Source: CAZHRK01 sp964534555
GTDB lineage: Bacteria > Babelota > Babeliae > Babelales > RVW-14
Length of the DNA stretch: 64,000 nucleotides
Assembly: GCA_964534555.1 (NCBI GenBank)
Contig: CAZHRK010000001.1
Span: 434,001-498,000 of the forward strand
Reading direction: 5' to 3'
In this document: positions 8,360-15,562 of the stretch, one piece after another
Layout: each line of letters opens with the position of its first letter
Position numbering within the stretch: the first letter of the stretch is position 1
Made by a program: the position numbers and the translations under genes
The notes under the pieces: model-generated
What the model was told of the DNA's origin: nothing
Seen by the model: the letters and a program-made list of their open reading frames with translations, nothing else
The model's database searches: none

Positions 8360-8387
8360 TTGACTTTTGTAACCAATATCGTAAAAT
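8360..8387 (+). promoter_or_regulatory. Sigma-70-type promoter for tRNA-Gly
   Basis: TTGACT (8360-8365), 16-base spacer, TAAAAT (8382-8387). The tRNA begins 24 bases after the -10 element. Good matches at both boxes and sensible distance. Confidence 0.7.
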
Positions 8388-8411
8388 TTAATCCGTTCTT
8401 TGGAATGTAAC

Positions 8412-8486
8412 GCGGGAATAGCTCAGTGGTAGAGCATTGCCTTGCCAAGGCAAGGGTCGCGGGTTCGAATCCCGTTTCCCGCTCCA
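8412..8486 (+). tRNA. tRNA-Gly (GCC)
   Basis: Begins GCGGGAATAGCTCAGTGG. Acceptor stem GCGGGAA/TTCCCGC, anticodon arm TTGCC-TTGCCAA-GGCAA with anticodon GCC, T arm CGGG-TTCGAAT-CCCG, discriminator T and encoded CCA at 8484-8486. Confidence 0.97.
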
Positions 8487-8563
8487 TCTTTTAAAATCTA
8501 TGCGTAAGATGGAGCCCTCGTTCATTTTTTCTTCGATTCTGTTTCCTTTTCATCTTTTTTACT

Positions 8564-8593
8564 AAGTAACTATCAGCACTAAGCTGGTTACTT
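8564..8593. other. Nested hairpin upstream of the exported methyltransferase
   Basis: AAGTAAC (8564-8570) pairs with GTTACTT (8587-8593). Inside it CAGC pairs with GCTG around an ACTAA loop. No T-run follows on either strand, so it is not a classical terminator. It lies in the 188-base gap between tRNA-Gly and the gene at 8675 and may be a leader structure or a transcript end after the tRNA. Confidence 0.4.
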
Positions 8594-8674
8594 CAGTTTG
8601 TTGGAAAAAATATTTTTTTGTGTAAATATACGCCAACAAAAACATTGTATTCACACTTTTGAAGAGGGAAGTTT

Positions 8675-9583
8675 GTGAAAAAAGCACTAGTAGTTGTTGG
8701 ATTTCTTGTAGGTTCGTATTGTTCAGTCTTTGCGGCTGAAGGTTTGCCATCAAAAAATATGTCTGATGATCAGATAGAGTCTCTTACACTTGAGGCTGCA
8801 ACGCAGGGTTATGATAAGGATTTTATCGGCCTTGTTGAGATGATCTATGGTAAGGGTTTTTTATCTCAGGGTGGCGAGCGCTCTGTCCAAGAAATGATTG
8901 GCGATCTTAATCTTGATGCTGCACAGGTTCTTGATATCGGTTCGGGGTTAGGTGGGCCCTCTATTTATCTTGCAAAGCGCTATCAGGCACATGTTACTGG
9001 GCTAGAGCCGCAAGCGTGGATGATTGAATGCGCGCATAAAAACCTTGTCGATGAGCGTACCCAGCTACGCGGAAGTGTGAATTTTGTGCATATGGCTGCA
9101 ACAAGCAATTTAAAACAATTTGCGTCTGGCTCGTTTGATTTTGTCTTAAGCAAAGAGGCTATTCTCCATATTCCGCTTGAAGTTAAGCAGAGCTTCTTAG
9201 CAGAGATTTTTCGTGTGCTTAAGCCAGGTGGGATGCTTATTGTTCTTGATTGGGTGCGCACAGGGGTTGCGTATAGTGCAAATACAACGCAGATGATGGA
9301 GCTTGATGGGGTTGCCTATAATTTAACTACTAGAGATAGCTACTTAGCATCGCTGGCTCAAGCTGGTTTTAGCGAAATTTCATCTGAAGATCGTACAGAA
9401 AAGAGTGTTGAGTATTCCCAGCTTAATCTTGAGAGTATTCATCAGCTTAAAGATGCTATTATCGATCTGTATGGGGTTTTGACATTTGACCATTCCCTCC
9501 AAAGCTGGAGCTGGCAGCGCGACGCTTTTAAAGCGCGAGAGCTTGAAACAGTCTTATTTAAGGCAAAAAAGCCTTTGGCTTAG
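8675..9583 (+). CDS. Exported class I SAM-dependent methyltransferase, phosphoethanolamine-methyltransferase-like
   Basis: 302 residues from GTG 8675, with AGAGGGAA 4-6 bases upstream. Residues 1-21 (MKKALVVVGFLVGSYCSVFA) form a textbook Sec signal peptide with an A-A cleavage site. The rest is a Rossmann methyltransferase: motif I VLDIGSGLGGPSIYLA (about 86-101), an acidic residue in VTGLEP, FDFVLSKEAILHI, and RVLKPGGMLIVLDW. The post-core pattern (YLASLAQAGFSEISSEDRT) resembles phosphoethanolamine N-methyltransferases, but the exact substrate is not shown. An exported SAM enzyme is odd because SAM is normally cytosolic. The signal sequence may instead be an uncleaved anchor. A 7-bp hairpin follows the gene. 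Confidence 0.85.
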   Translation: MKKALVVVGFLVGSYCSVFAAEGLPSKNMSDDQIESLTLEAATQGYDKDFIGLVEMIYGKGFLSQGGERSVQEMIGDLNLDAAQVLDIGSGLGGPSIYLAKRYQAHVTGLEPQAWMIECAHKNLVDERTQLRGSVNFVHMAATSNLKQFASGSFDFVLSKEAILHIPLEVKQSFLAEIFRVLKPGGMLIVLDWVRTGVAYSANTTQMMELDGVAYNLTTRDSYLASLAQAGFSEISSEDRTEKSVEYSQLNLESIHQLKDAIIDLYGVLTFDHSLQSWSWQRDAFKARELETVLFKAKKPLA

Positions 9584-9596
9584 ATATTTTTAGTCG

Positions 9597-9618
9597 GGGC
9601 CGCGGGTAAAAGTGGCCC
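9597..9618 (+). terminator. Weak terminator-like hairpin after the methyltransferase gene
   Basis: GGGCCGC (9597-9603) pairs with GTGGCCC (9612-9618) with one G-T pair and an 8-base loop, followed by only TTGATTC. Most of the remaining 213-base gap to 9832 holds nothing I can name apart from a short direct repeat, CCATAGATTT, near 9673 and 9686. Confidence 0.35.
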
Positions 9619-9831
9619 TTGATTCACCCTAAATAGTTTTAAATATGCGACTTTGAAATCTTTGTGCCATAGATTTGCACCATAGATTTTTTTCTGTTAC
9701 TGTAAGCAAATCATGATTCCGTAAGTGTTTTTATACCAGCACCTTCCCCGATTCAGCTGCACGAGATCATCTACGGGTTATCAACGCCACAACTTCGTTG
9801 TCTATTTTAATTTCTAGAAAGGTTTCATCTA

Positions 9832-10728
9832 ATGAAATCGATGCTCCATGAGGCTTCTACCGTAACTAAGGCCGTCGAGAAAGCATGGATTGAGTCTGGC
9901 AAGCCTCGTGAGTTTGCAATCACCATCCATGAACAAGGAAAGCCTGGATTTTTAGGATTTGGATCAAAACCTGCAATTGTTTCGATCCAGTATGATCCAT
10001 CAAAACAAACTGTTAAAACTGCACATAAACGAGAAGATTCTCGTCAGGGCAATAAGCATGGTGCTCATCAAAAAGATCGCCAGCAGTCACAGCAGCAAAA
10101 AAATAACAACCGCTCAGAGCAGAAAAATCATCAGGATAAGCAACGACGTCCTTCTCAGTATGAAGAGATTGGTGTTCCGCTTAACAAGAACGCAAAACCA
10201 GAATTTAAGCAGCAAGAGCAGCGTCAAGAGCGCCAGCCTCAGCAAAAGCAGCAGCTCAAGCAGCGCGATGAGGCTCCAGTTCAGCGTGATGCAGTACAGC
10301 GAAATAACGAGCCTAAAAATCATGAACCTAAGCAGCATGCTCAGCCACGCCAAGAGCGACAAACAGCTCAAGAGGTTCAGCAGCCGCAGCAGCAGCGCAA
10401 AGAGCGTTCTGCTCAGCACGAGCATCATGATGATCGTTGGACAGCTGAATTGGTTGCAGATATAACGCAGTGGACTGATGAGCTTCTAAAGGCTATGAAC
10501 ATCAAGTCACTTTATCAAATAACTCACGATGGACGTAATTTAACAGTTGCGTTTGTTGATGAAGAGCTCTTGTGTGTAGAAGAGCCGCGACACGTTGCTG
10601 GTGCGATCTCCTACCTTCTTATTCAATTCCTTAAGAAGAAGCATAAGAAAAAGTTCAGAGGATTTCATATTTTCGTCCAGTTACCTAAAACAGAGGTTCA
10701 AGCTGTAAATGACGAACCTGCTGAATAG
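9832..10728 (+). CDS. jag: Jag/KhpB-like RNA-binding protein with degenerate KH region and no R3H domain
   Basis: 298 residues. The first ~52 are a clear Jag-N domain (VTKAVEKAWIESGKPREFAI, then GKPGFLGFGSKPAIVSIQYD). Residues 60-200 are a low-complexity linker very rich in Gln, Arg, Glu, Lys and His. The last ~90 residues (WTDELLKAMNIKSLYQITHD onward) follow the outline of a KH-II domain, but where Jag has the GxxG loop this protein has CVEEPRHVAGA. It ends without the R3H domain. Jag binds RNA with KhpA. The gene overlaps mnmE by 20 bases, matching the common jag-mnmE neighbourhood, although yidC, usually just upstream, is 46 kb away. Confidence 0.85.
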   Translation: MKSMLHEASTVTKAVEKAWIESGKPREFAITIHEQGKPGFLGFGSKPAIVSIQYDPSKQTVKTAHKREDSRQGNKHGAHQKDRQQSQQQKNNNRSEQKNHQDKQRRPSQYEEIGVPLNKNAKPEFKQQEQRQERQPQQKQQLKQRDEAPVQRDAVQRNNEPKNHEPKQHAQPRQERQTAQEVQQPQQQRKERSAQHEHHDDRWTAELVADITQWTDELLKAMNIKSLYQITHDGRNLTVAFVDEELLCVEEPRHVAGAISYLLIQFLKKKHKKKFRGFHIFVQLPKTEVQAVNDEPAE

Positions 10729-12112
10729 TGACCGGCAGTCTATTGTTGCACTTTGTACCCCACGTGGTAGTGGTGCGCTTGGACTTATCAGAATTACAGG
10801 AGCCGATGCATTGCGCGTCGGCTCTTCTCTTGCGCGTTTAAGCTCGGGACAAGTGCTTGAGCAAGTATCTTCTCATACTATCCATCATGGTGCAGTTATT
10901 AATGCTCAAGGAGAGATTCTTGATCACGTGCTTTTTCTTGTTATGCACGCACCAAGAACTTTTACAGGCGATAATACCGTTGAGATTACTTGTCATAACA
11001 ATCCCTTTGTTATAGAAGCAATTATTAATGCTGCTTGTGCTGCAGGTGCCCGACCAGCTGAAGCTGGAGAGTTTACTAAGCGAGCGTTTCTTAATGATAA
11101 GATTGATTTAGTACAAGCTGAGGCAATTAATGACCTCATTCATGCTCAATCGCATGAAGCACTCAAGCGTTCTCTTTCTCAACTCAAAGGAACGCTGTCA
11201 CATGAAATAGCCGCACTTGAGGAAGATCTTGTTGCGCTTACGGCGTATGTTGAGGCGAGCTTTGATTTTTTAGATGAAGAACAGCGCGACCTGGATTTTG
11301 CAACATTCGTAAAAAATAAAACAGATGAAATTATCAAGCGATTACAGAGCCTTATTGCGCATCATGATCAGCAAAAAGTTATCAAAGAGGGTGTTCGTAT
11401 TGCTTTGGTCGGCGCAGTTAATGCAGGCAAATCAACCTTATTTAATCGGCTTGTTGGATCTGATCGAGCTATTGTAACTGATATTGCTGGTACAACACGA
11501 GACGCTATTGAAGCTGTTGTTTATAAAAATGGTCTTTTCCATCTTTATGTCGACACCGCAGGGTTACGCCAGACTTCAGATGTAGTTGAAAAAATTGGTA
11601 TAGAACGCTCATTCCAGCAGGCTGCACTTGCTGATGTTGTTCTACTTGTTATTGATAGTGCTCGAGAGTTACTTGATGCAGAGCGTGAGCATTATAACGC
11701 GCTTCTTAAAGAGCATGCGCATAAAGTTATTGTGGTCATGAACAAAGTCGACCAGGATCAAATAGTCTTTGTTCATGACCTTGTGATTCCAGGGGGTACA
11801 CCCCTGGTCTCACTCTCAGCAGAAAAAGCACAGGGGCTTGATCAACTTGCTCATCATATTAACTCTATAATAGTCAAACTCATTGAGCAGTCTCAATCGC
11901 CTTATTTACTCAGTCAAAGGCAAATAAAATTGCTAAGTGAAATTCTATCTGGGCTTCAAAATGTTGCTAACACCTACGCCGAAGAGTTACACTACGAACT
12001 GATAGCATACAATTTGAAGAGCCTACTGGAGCGTGTGTCTGAGCTTACGGGGAAAAATGTCTCAGAGCGCGTTATGGACGCAGTATTTAGGGAGTTCTGC
12101 GTCGGTAAGTAG
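10709..12112 (+). CDS. mnmE: tRNA uridine-5-carboxymethylaminomethyl modification GTPase MnmE
   Basis: 467 residues. MnmE with MnmG modifies wobble uridine (position 34) of several tRNAs. The N-terminal folate-binding domain starts QSIVALCTPRGSGALGLIRI and includes RPAEAGEFTKRAFLNDKIDL. The inserted G domain has GAVNAGKS (about 234-241), the G2 loop TDIAGTTRD, DTAG (about 281-284) and NKVD (about 344-347). The C-terminal helix ends in FCVGK, the conserved CxGK with the functional Cys. The start overlaps the end of jag, suggesting translational coupling. All catalytic features are present. Confidence 0.97.
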   Translation: MTNLLNSDRQSIVALCTPRGSGALGLIRITGADALRVGSSLARLSSGQVLEQVSSHTIHHGAVINAQGEILDHVLFLVMHAPRTFTGDNTVEITCHNNPFVIEAIINAACAAGARPAEAGEFTKRAFLNDKIDLVQAEAINDLIHAQSHEALKRSLSQLKGTLSHEIAALEEDLVALTAYVEASFDFLDEEQRDLDFATFVKNKTDEIIKRLQSLIAHHDQQKVIKEGVRIALVGAVNAGKSTLFNRLVGSDRAIVTDIAGTTRDAIEAVVYKNGLFHLYVDTAGLRQTSDVVEKIGIERSFQQAALADVVLLVIDSARELLDAEREHYNALLKEHAHKVIVVMNKVDQDQIVFVHDLVIPGGTPLVSLSAEKAQGLDQLAHHINSIIVKLIEQSQSPYLLSQRQIKLLSEILSGLQNVANTYAEELHYELIAYNLKSLLERVSELTGKNVSERVMDAVFREFCVGK

Positions 12113-12138
12113 CTCAGTTTCTGGGGGGAGACGGGGCC

Positions 12139-13215
12139 ATGAAGCGTCATGCTTTGTGCATTGCATTTGCGGTGCTTTTTTCAACGTTTTTATATTCGTT
12201 TGCATCTGCAGGCAATCACAATTTTTCTACAACACTGTGTAAGTTTGTAAGCACAGATGATGCTGCGCGCGCCGAGCAACTCGCTGCTCCAAAAATTATC
12301 TGGAAGAAAAAAACGCCACAACCGTTCAAAGAGCTTATTCTTTCATGGAATGCATTTAGGCCCACCCGCGGGGTACTTGTTATTTATGGCAGTCTTTTAG
12401 TTGATGGTAAATGGAGCGACTGGCATAAACTTGCAACATGGGGGCGCTCTCTGCAAAAAACTTTCTTAAATGACACACATCCTCACGTACATACAAAACA
12501 CTGTCGTATTGAGGTTCAAAATGATCGAATGGCTACGGGCTTTCGTGCAAAAGTTGAATTTAAGGGTGGCGCTGAAGCTAAAGTTTTTAAGGCTTTTTTC
12601 GCCTGTATGTCTGACTTTGCTTTGCGCCGTGAAATAGTGCCTAGAAACTTACCCTCTGTCATGATTAAAAATGTCCCACGTCAATCTCAGATGGTTCTTC
12701 CGCATGAGCGTTGTAAGGATTTATGCTCACCTGTTAGTACGAGTTTATTGGTTACGTATTTTAAGCAAACACTTACAGGGCGTCAGTTTACACGAGGCCT
12801 CGAGCGTTATGCTCAGGAGTTTGCGCATAATGCACATGATCAAAATCCATCATTTGATATTTATGGTAACTGGATTTTAAATACTGCACATGCTTTTCAT
12901 GAGGCGGGTGGTAATGTTTATTTTTCTGTGCGCCGTTTGAACTCTTTTTATGATTTGTATGCGCTTCTTAAAAAGAAAACACCTGTTGCTGTTAGTGTCA
13001 GAAGATTGCAGGGAGGGGCTACCCCGTATGCTAATGGCCATATTATGGTTGTTGTAGGGTGGAATGCAAAACGCCGCAGAGTAATTTGTGTAGATCCTGC
13101 ATTTGACGCGAACCATAGAACGTTAAAATCATACCCAATACATGCTTTTTTAAAGGCTTGGGGACGATCAAATAATTTGAGTTATGTGCCGACCTTAAAA
13201 AACAATATTATGTAA
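12139..13215 (+). CDS. Exported C39-like cysteine peptidase
   Basis: 358 residues with GGGGGGAG upstream of the start. Residues 1-24 (MKRHALCIAFAVLFSTFLYS then FASA) are a signal peptide. Residues 40-175 are a beta-rich region of unknown type. Residues 180-350 resemble the papain-like Peptidase_C39_2 fold: catalytic Cys196 in DLCSPVSTSL, His301 in NGHIMVVVGW, and Asp319 in CVDPAF, in the right order and spacing. A secreted protease from a host-associated cell could act in the periplasm or on host proteins; the target is unknown. It is the first of four adjacent genes with export signals (12139-15435). Confidence 0.8.
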   Translation: MKRHALCIAFAVLFSTFLYSFASAGNHNFSTTLCKFVSTDDAARAEQLAAPKIIWKKKTPQPFKELILSWNAFRPTRGVLVIYGSLLVDGKWSDWHKLATWGRSLQKTFLNDTHPHVHTKHCRIEVQNDRMATGFRAKVEFKGGAEAKVFKAFFACMSDFALRREIVPRNLPSVMIKNVPRQSQMVLPHERCKDLCSPVSTSLLVTYFKQTLTGRQFTRGLERYAQEFAHNAHDQNPSFDIYGNWILNTAHAFHEAGGNVYFSVRRLNSFYDLYALLKKKTPVAVSVRRLQGGATPYANGHIMVVVGWNAKRRRVICVDPAFDANHRTLKSYPIHAFLKAWGRSNNLSYVPTLKNNIM

Positions 13216-13220
13216 GCTTT

Positions 13221-13502
13221 TTACTGCTGCTTAATAAGACGCTCAATCTTTTCTAAGTTGTTCATGCCAACGGTGATAGCCTGGCTGTTCATACCTTGGT
13301 ACTTTTTAATAAGTTTTTTGATGCGGCTGAAATAAGACTTGTCTTCACTTGATAGCGCTTGATTAAAGTGATTTTGCGCAGTGATTTCAAGTTTTGCAAG
13401 ATAGTCAGCTTCGTGCTTAAGATGGTTTGGCGAAACGCTAATCGCTCTGCAGACAAGACCACATACAAGAGCCATAATTGTTAGTCGTTTTAAATACTTC
13501 AT
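13221..13502 (-). CDS. Small secreted protein of unknown function
   Basis: 93 residues with a strong GGGGGAG binding site 8 bases before ATG 13502. MKYLKRLTIMALVCGLVCRA is a signal peptide. The mature ~70 residues are highly charged and predicted helical (FNQALSSEDKSYFSRIKKLI, KKYQGMNS, LEKIERLIKQQ) with no Cys or recognised motif. It ends 5 bases from the end of the C39-like gene, convergently. Unknown function; the signal and binding site make it likely real. Confidence 0.75.
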   Translation of the reverse strand: MKYLKRLTIMALVCGLVCRAISVSPNHLKHEADYLAKLEITAQNHFNQALSSEDKSYFSRIKKLIKKYQGMNSQAITVGMNNLEKIERLIKQQ

Positions 13503-13709
13503 AGTAACTACTCCCCCGTTAGATTCCTACCTCAAATCTATCAAAATTGATTTCTATTTGTAAATAAATTTGAATGTGTTGTTTCTTATTATTTGGTTTT
13601 GCATAAAAAGCTAAAAAAATGCACGCTGTATGGTGCCCATTTGCTCATAAACGTAGAATCATTACACTGATGCAGAGATATTTTAGGGTGGGTGTTATTT
13701 GGTGGTGCT

Positions 13710-14558
13710 ATGTTCGTAATTGTTCGTTTTTTTCTAACTATTTTTCTTGTTGCTCTGATGGCTGGGCATACGTCTCCTGCTCGCCAACAAAAGATTATTA
13801 TTGTGCACGGAAGCTTTTCTCAAGATGAGGTGTGGTGGTGCCGTGGTGATTTTTTCCAAGAGGTTGAAACCACAGCAAAAGGATTAGGCTATACGGTAGA
13901 TCATTTCGCTTGGAATGGCGGCTTTACTAAAAAAGACGTAAAAAGAGCGAGTTTGTGTCTTGCAGATAAGATTGAAATAAGCATGAAGAATCATGATATT
14001 ATTTTGATCGGTCATAGCCATGGTGGAAATGTTATCATGTCAGCCTGCCAAGAGCTTGTAAATAGGCCAACTTTTTTACAGTTAAATACACGGATCAAAC
14101 GAGTTATTACGCTTGCTGTTCCTATTCCTAAAAAACAGTTTAATCCACCTATGGATGTTATTGAATCTGTGATTAATTTTTACTCTGAAGGTGATGCTGT
14201 TCAGCGTATGTTTGAGTTTCTTGGTGCATTTACAAGTCAGTATAAAGCTCATCCACGAGTTGCAAATCTTGAGATCTTTACGCGTGATGCTTCTGGTCAA
14301 ATCTATAAACCAGGTCATTCCGAGGTTCATCCAGCCGATATTGGTCGATGGATTTTGATGATCCCAGATTTTTTGGCAGATAAAAAATTTCCAGGGTACG
14401 AGACATTCTGTTGGGGCGGTTTTGGTAAGGTGTATTTCACGCTCAACGAGCCTCCTGTGTATGAATCTCAAACTCCTCGTAAGTGCAAGCGCCTGCGTAA
14501 ATCAAGGCAGTGGGTACCATCACCGTTTTCTGATATTGTTAAATGGCTTTTATTCTAG
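13710..14558 (+). CDS. Exported alpha/beta hydrolase, lipase-like
   Basis: 282 residues from ATG 13710; a GTG at 13692 in frame is possible. The N-terminus (MFVIVRFFLTIFLVALMAGH) is a signal peptide or anchor. KIIIVHGSFSQDEVWW is the oxyanion-hole strand, and ILIGHSHGGNV carries the nucleophile Ser103 in GHSHG. A later Asp and His that could complete the triad are in YSEGDAVQRM and PGHSEVHPADIG. The overall pattern resembles lipase or esterase families rather than a specific one. A small hairpin with T6 follows at 14570-14594. Substrate unknown. Confidence 0.8.
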   Translation: MFVIVRFFLTIFLVALMAGHTSPARQQKIIIVHGSFSQDEVWWCRGDFFQEVETTAKGLGYTVDHFAWNGGFTKKDVKRASLCLADKIEISMKNHDIILIGHSHGGNVIMSACQELVNRPTFLQLNTRIKRVITLAVPIPKKQFNPPMDVIESVINFYSEGDAVQRMFEFLGAFTSQYKAHPRVANLEIFTRDASGQIYKPGHSEVHPADIGRWILMIPDFLADKKFPGYETFCWGGFGKVYFTLNEPPVYESQTPRKCKRLRKSRQWVPSPFSDIVKWLLF

Positions 14559-14569
14559 CGACAAAATAA

Positions 14570-14594
14570 ACGCTCTCTTTAAAGCGTATTTTTT
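14570..14594 (+). terminator. Weak intrinsic terminator after the hydrolase gene
   Basis: ACGCT (14570-14574) pairs with AGCGT (14583-14587), followed by ATTTTTTAA. The stem is short, but the T-run and position directly after a stop codon support the call. Confidence 0.4.
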
Positions 14595-14652
14595 AATGTA
14601 GTATCTTCTTAAAGCGCAGTGTCTTGACGTATTTAAGGAGTTAATACTCATT

Positions 14653-15435
14653 ATGATTACTATGTTGCTGAAAAATGCTGTAAATCTTTTAATGATTTGT
14701 CTTTTTGCTCTGCAACCAATGGTTACTTTATATGCAAATGTTAAGGGGGGCCAGATGGTAACGACTCAGTCAAAAAATCATGATTCTAAAAATAAAGCTC
14801 ATAGCCGTTATAAAAATGTAATTTTTGATCTTGGTGGTGTACTTATTTTTTTTAGTCTTGCAAAGACAGTTGAGCATGTAAGAAGTCTTGGTATAGATGT
14901 GCCTGATAGTGTTGCTCAAAAAATTCTTAAGGCAAATCATCTTCATGAGCACCTTGAGTATAACCGAGGTGTTCTTACTCGTGAGGAATATACAGATAAA
15001 GCGTCAAAGCGTCTTTTTGATGATCCCGCGCATCAAGCCTTAGCTCGTCAGATCTTAATGATGAGTGAAGAGCTTATCCGTATTATTCCAGAAGGTTACC
15101 ATCTGTTTGATGTTATAAAACGTCAGGGTTATAAGACATACGTTTTATCAAATATGTGTGCTGACGTTGAGCAGCAGCTTATCCGTCAGGATGCTACATT
15201 TTTTGATAGATTTGATGGCGTGTGTTTGTCATATAAAGCGAATCATGTAAAGCCAGAAGAAGCTTTCTATAAAAAGTTATTAGAAACGTACGGGCTTAAT
15301 CCATCCGAATGTATTTTTATCGACGATGTTCAAATGAATATTGATGCGGGTAAAAAGCTGGGGATTGATGGTGTTTTGTACCAAAATCTTGAACAAGTTC
15401 TTGCAGATCTTAAAGTGCAGGGTGTTATCTCATAG
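14653..15435 (+). CDS. HAD-superfamily (subfamily IA) phosphatase with N-terminal export signal
   Basis: 260 residues from ATG 14653 (AAGGAG 12 bases upstream). Residues 1-29 (MITMLLKNAVNLLMICLFAL and following) look like a signal peptide. A second in-frame ATG at 14755 has AAGGGGGG just 4 bases upstream and would give a cytosolic 226-residue form, so two products are possible. The HAD core has motif I FDLGGVL, motif II LSNM, motif III Lys in NHVKPEEAF, and motif IV FIDD. As in YihX, the second Asp of the usual DxD is replaced by Gly. A shorter paralogue without a signal is at 46518. Substrate unknown. Confidence 0.82.
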   Translation: MITMLLKNAVNLLMICLFALQPMVTLYANVKGGQMVTTQSKNHDSKNKAHSRYKNVIFDLGGVLIFFSLAKTVEHVRSLGIDVPDSVAQKILKANHLHEHLEYNRGVLTREEYTDKASKRLFDDPAHQALARQILMMSEELIRIIPEGYHLFDVIKRQGYKTYVLSNMCADVEQQLIRQDATFFDRFDGVCLSYKANHVKPEEAFYKKLLETYGLNPSECIFIDDVQMNIDAGKKLGIDGVLYQNLEQVLADLKVQGVIS

Positions 15436-15562
15436 CTCTTATTCATCCTTTTAAATAGGGGATAATTCATACTCTGTTGAAATGGGTATTTACAAATTAT
15501 TTGAGCGTAATACACTCAGATATTGATGGCTGTTAGTTACAATATTTGAGAAGGGCCTGGCT

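Noticed and set aside
10114..10428. Minus-strand Leu-rich ORF of 104 residues inside jag
   Set aside because: A shadow of the Gln/Arg/Lys-rich linker of jag; no binding site and no hydrophobic pattern beyond composition.
12033..12242. 69-residue plus-strand ORF spanning the end of mnmE and the start of the C39-like gene
   Set aside because: Out-of-frame reading across a gene junction; both real genes are clear.
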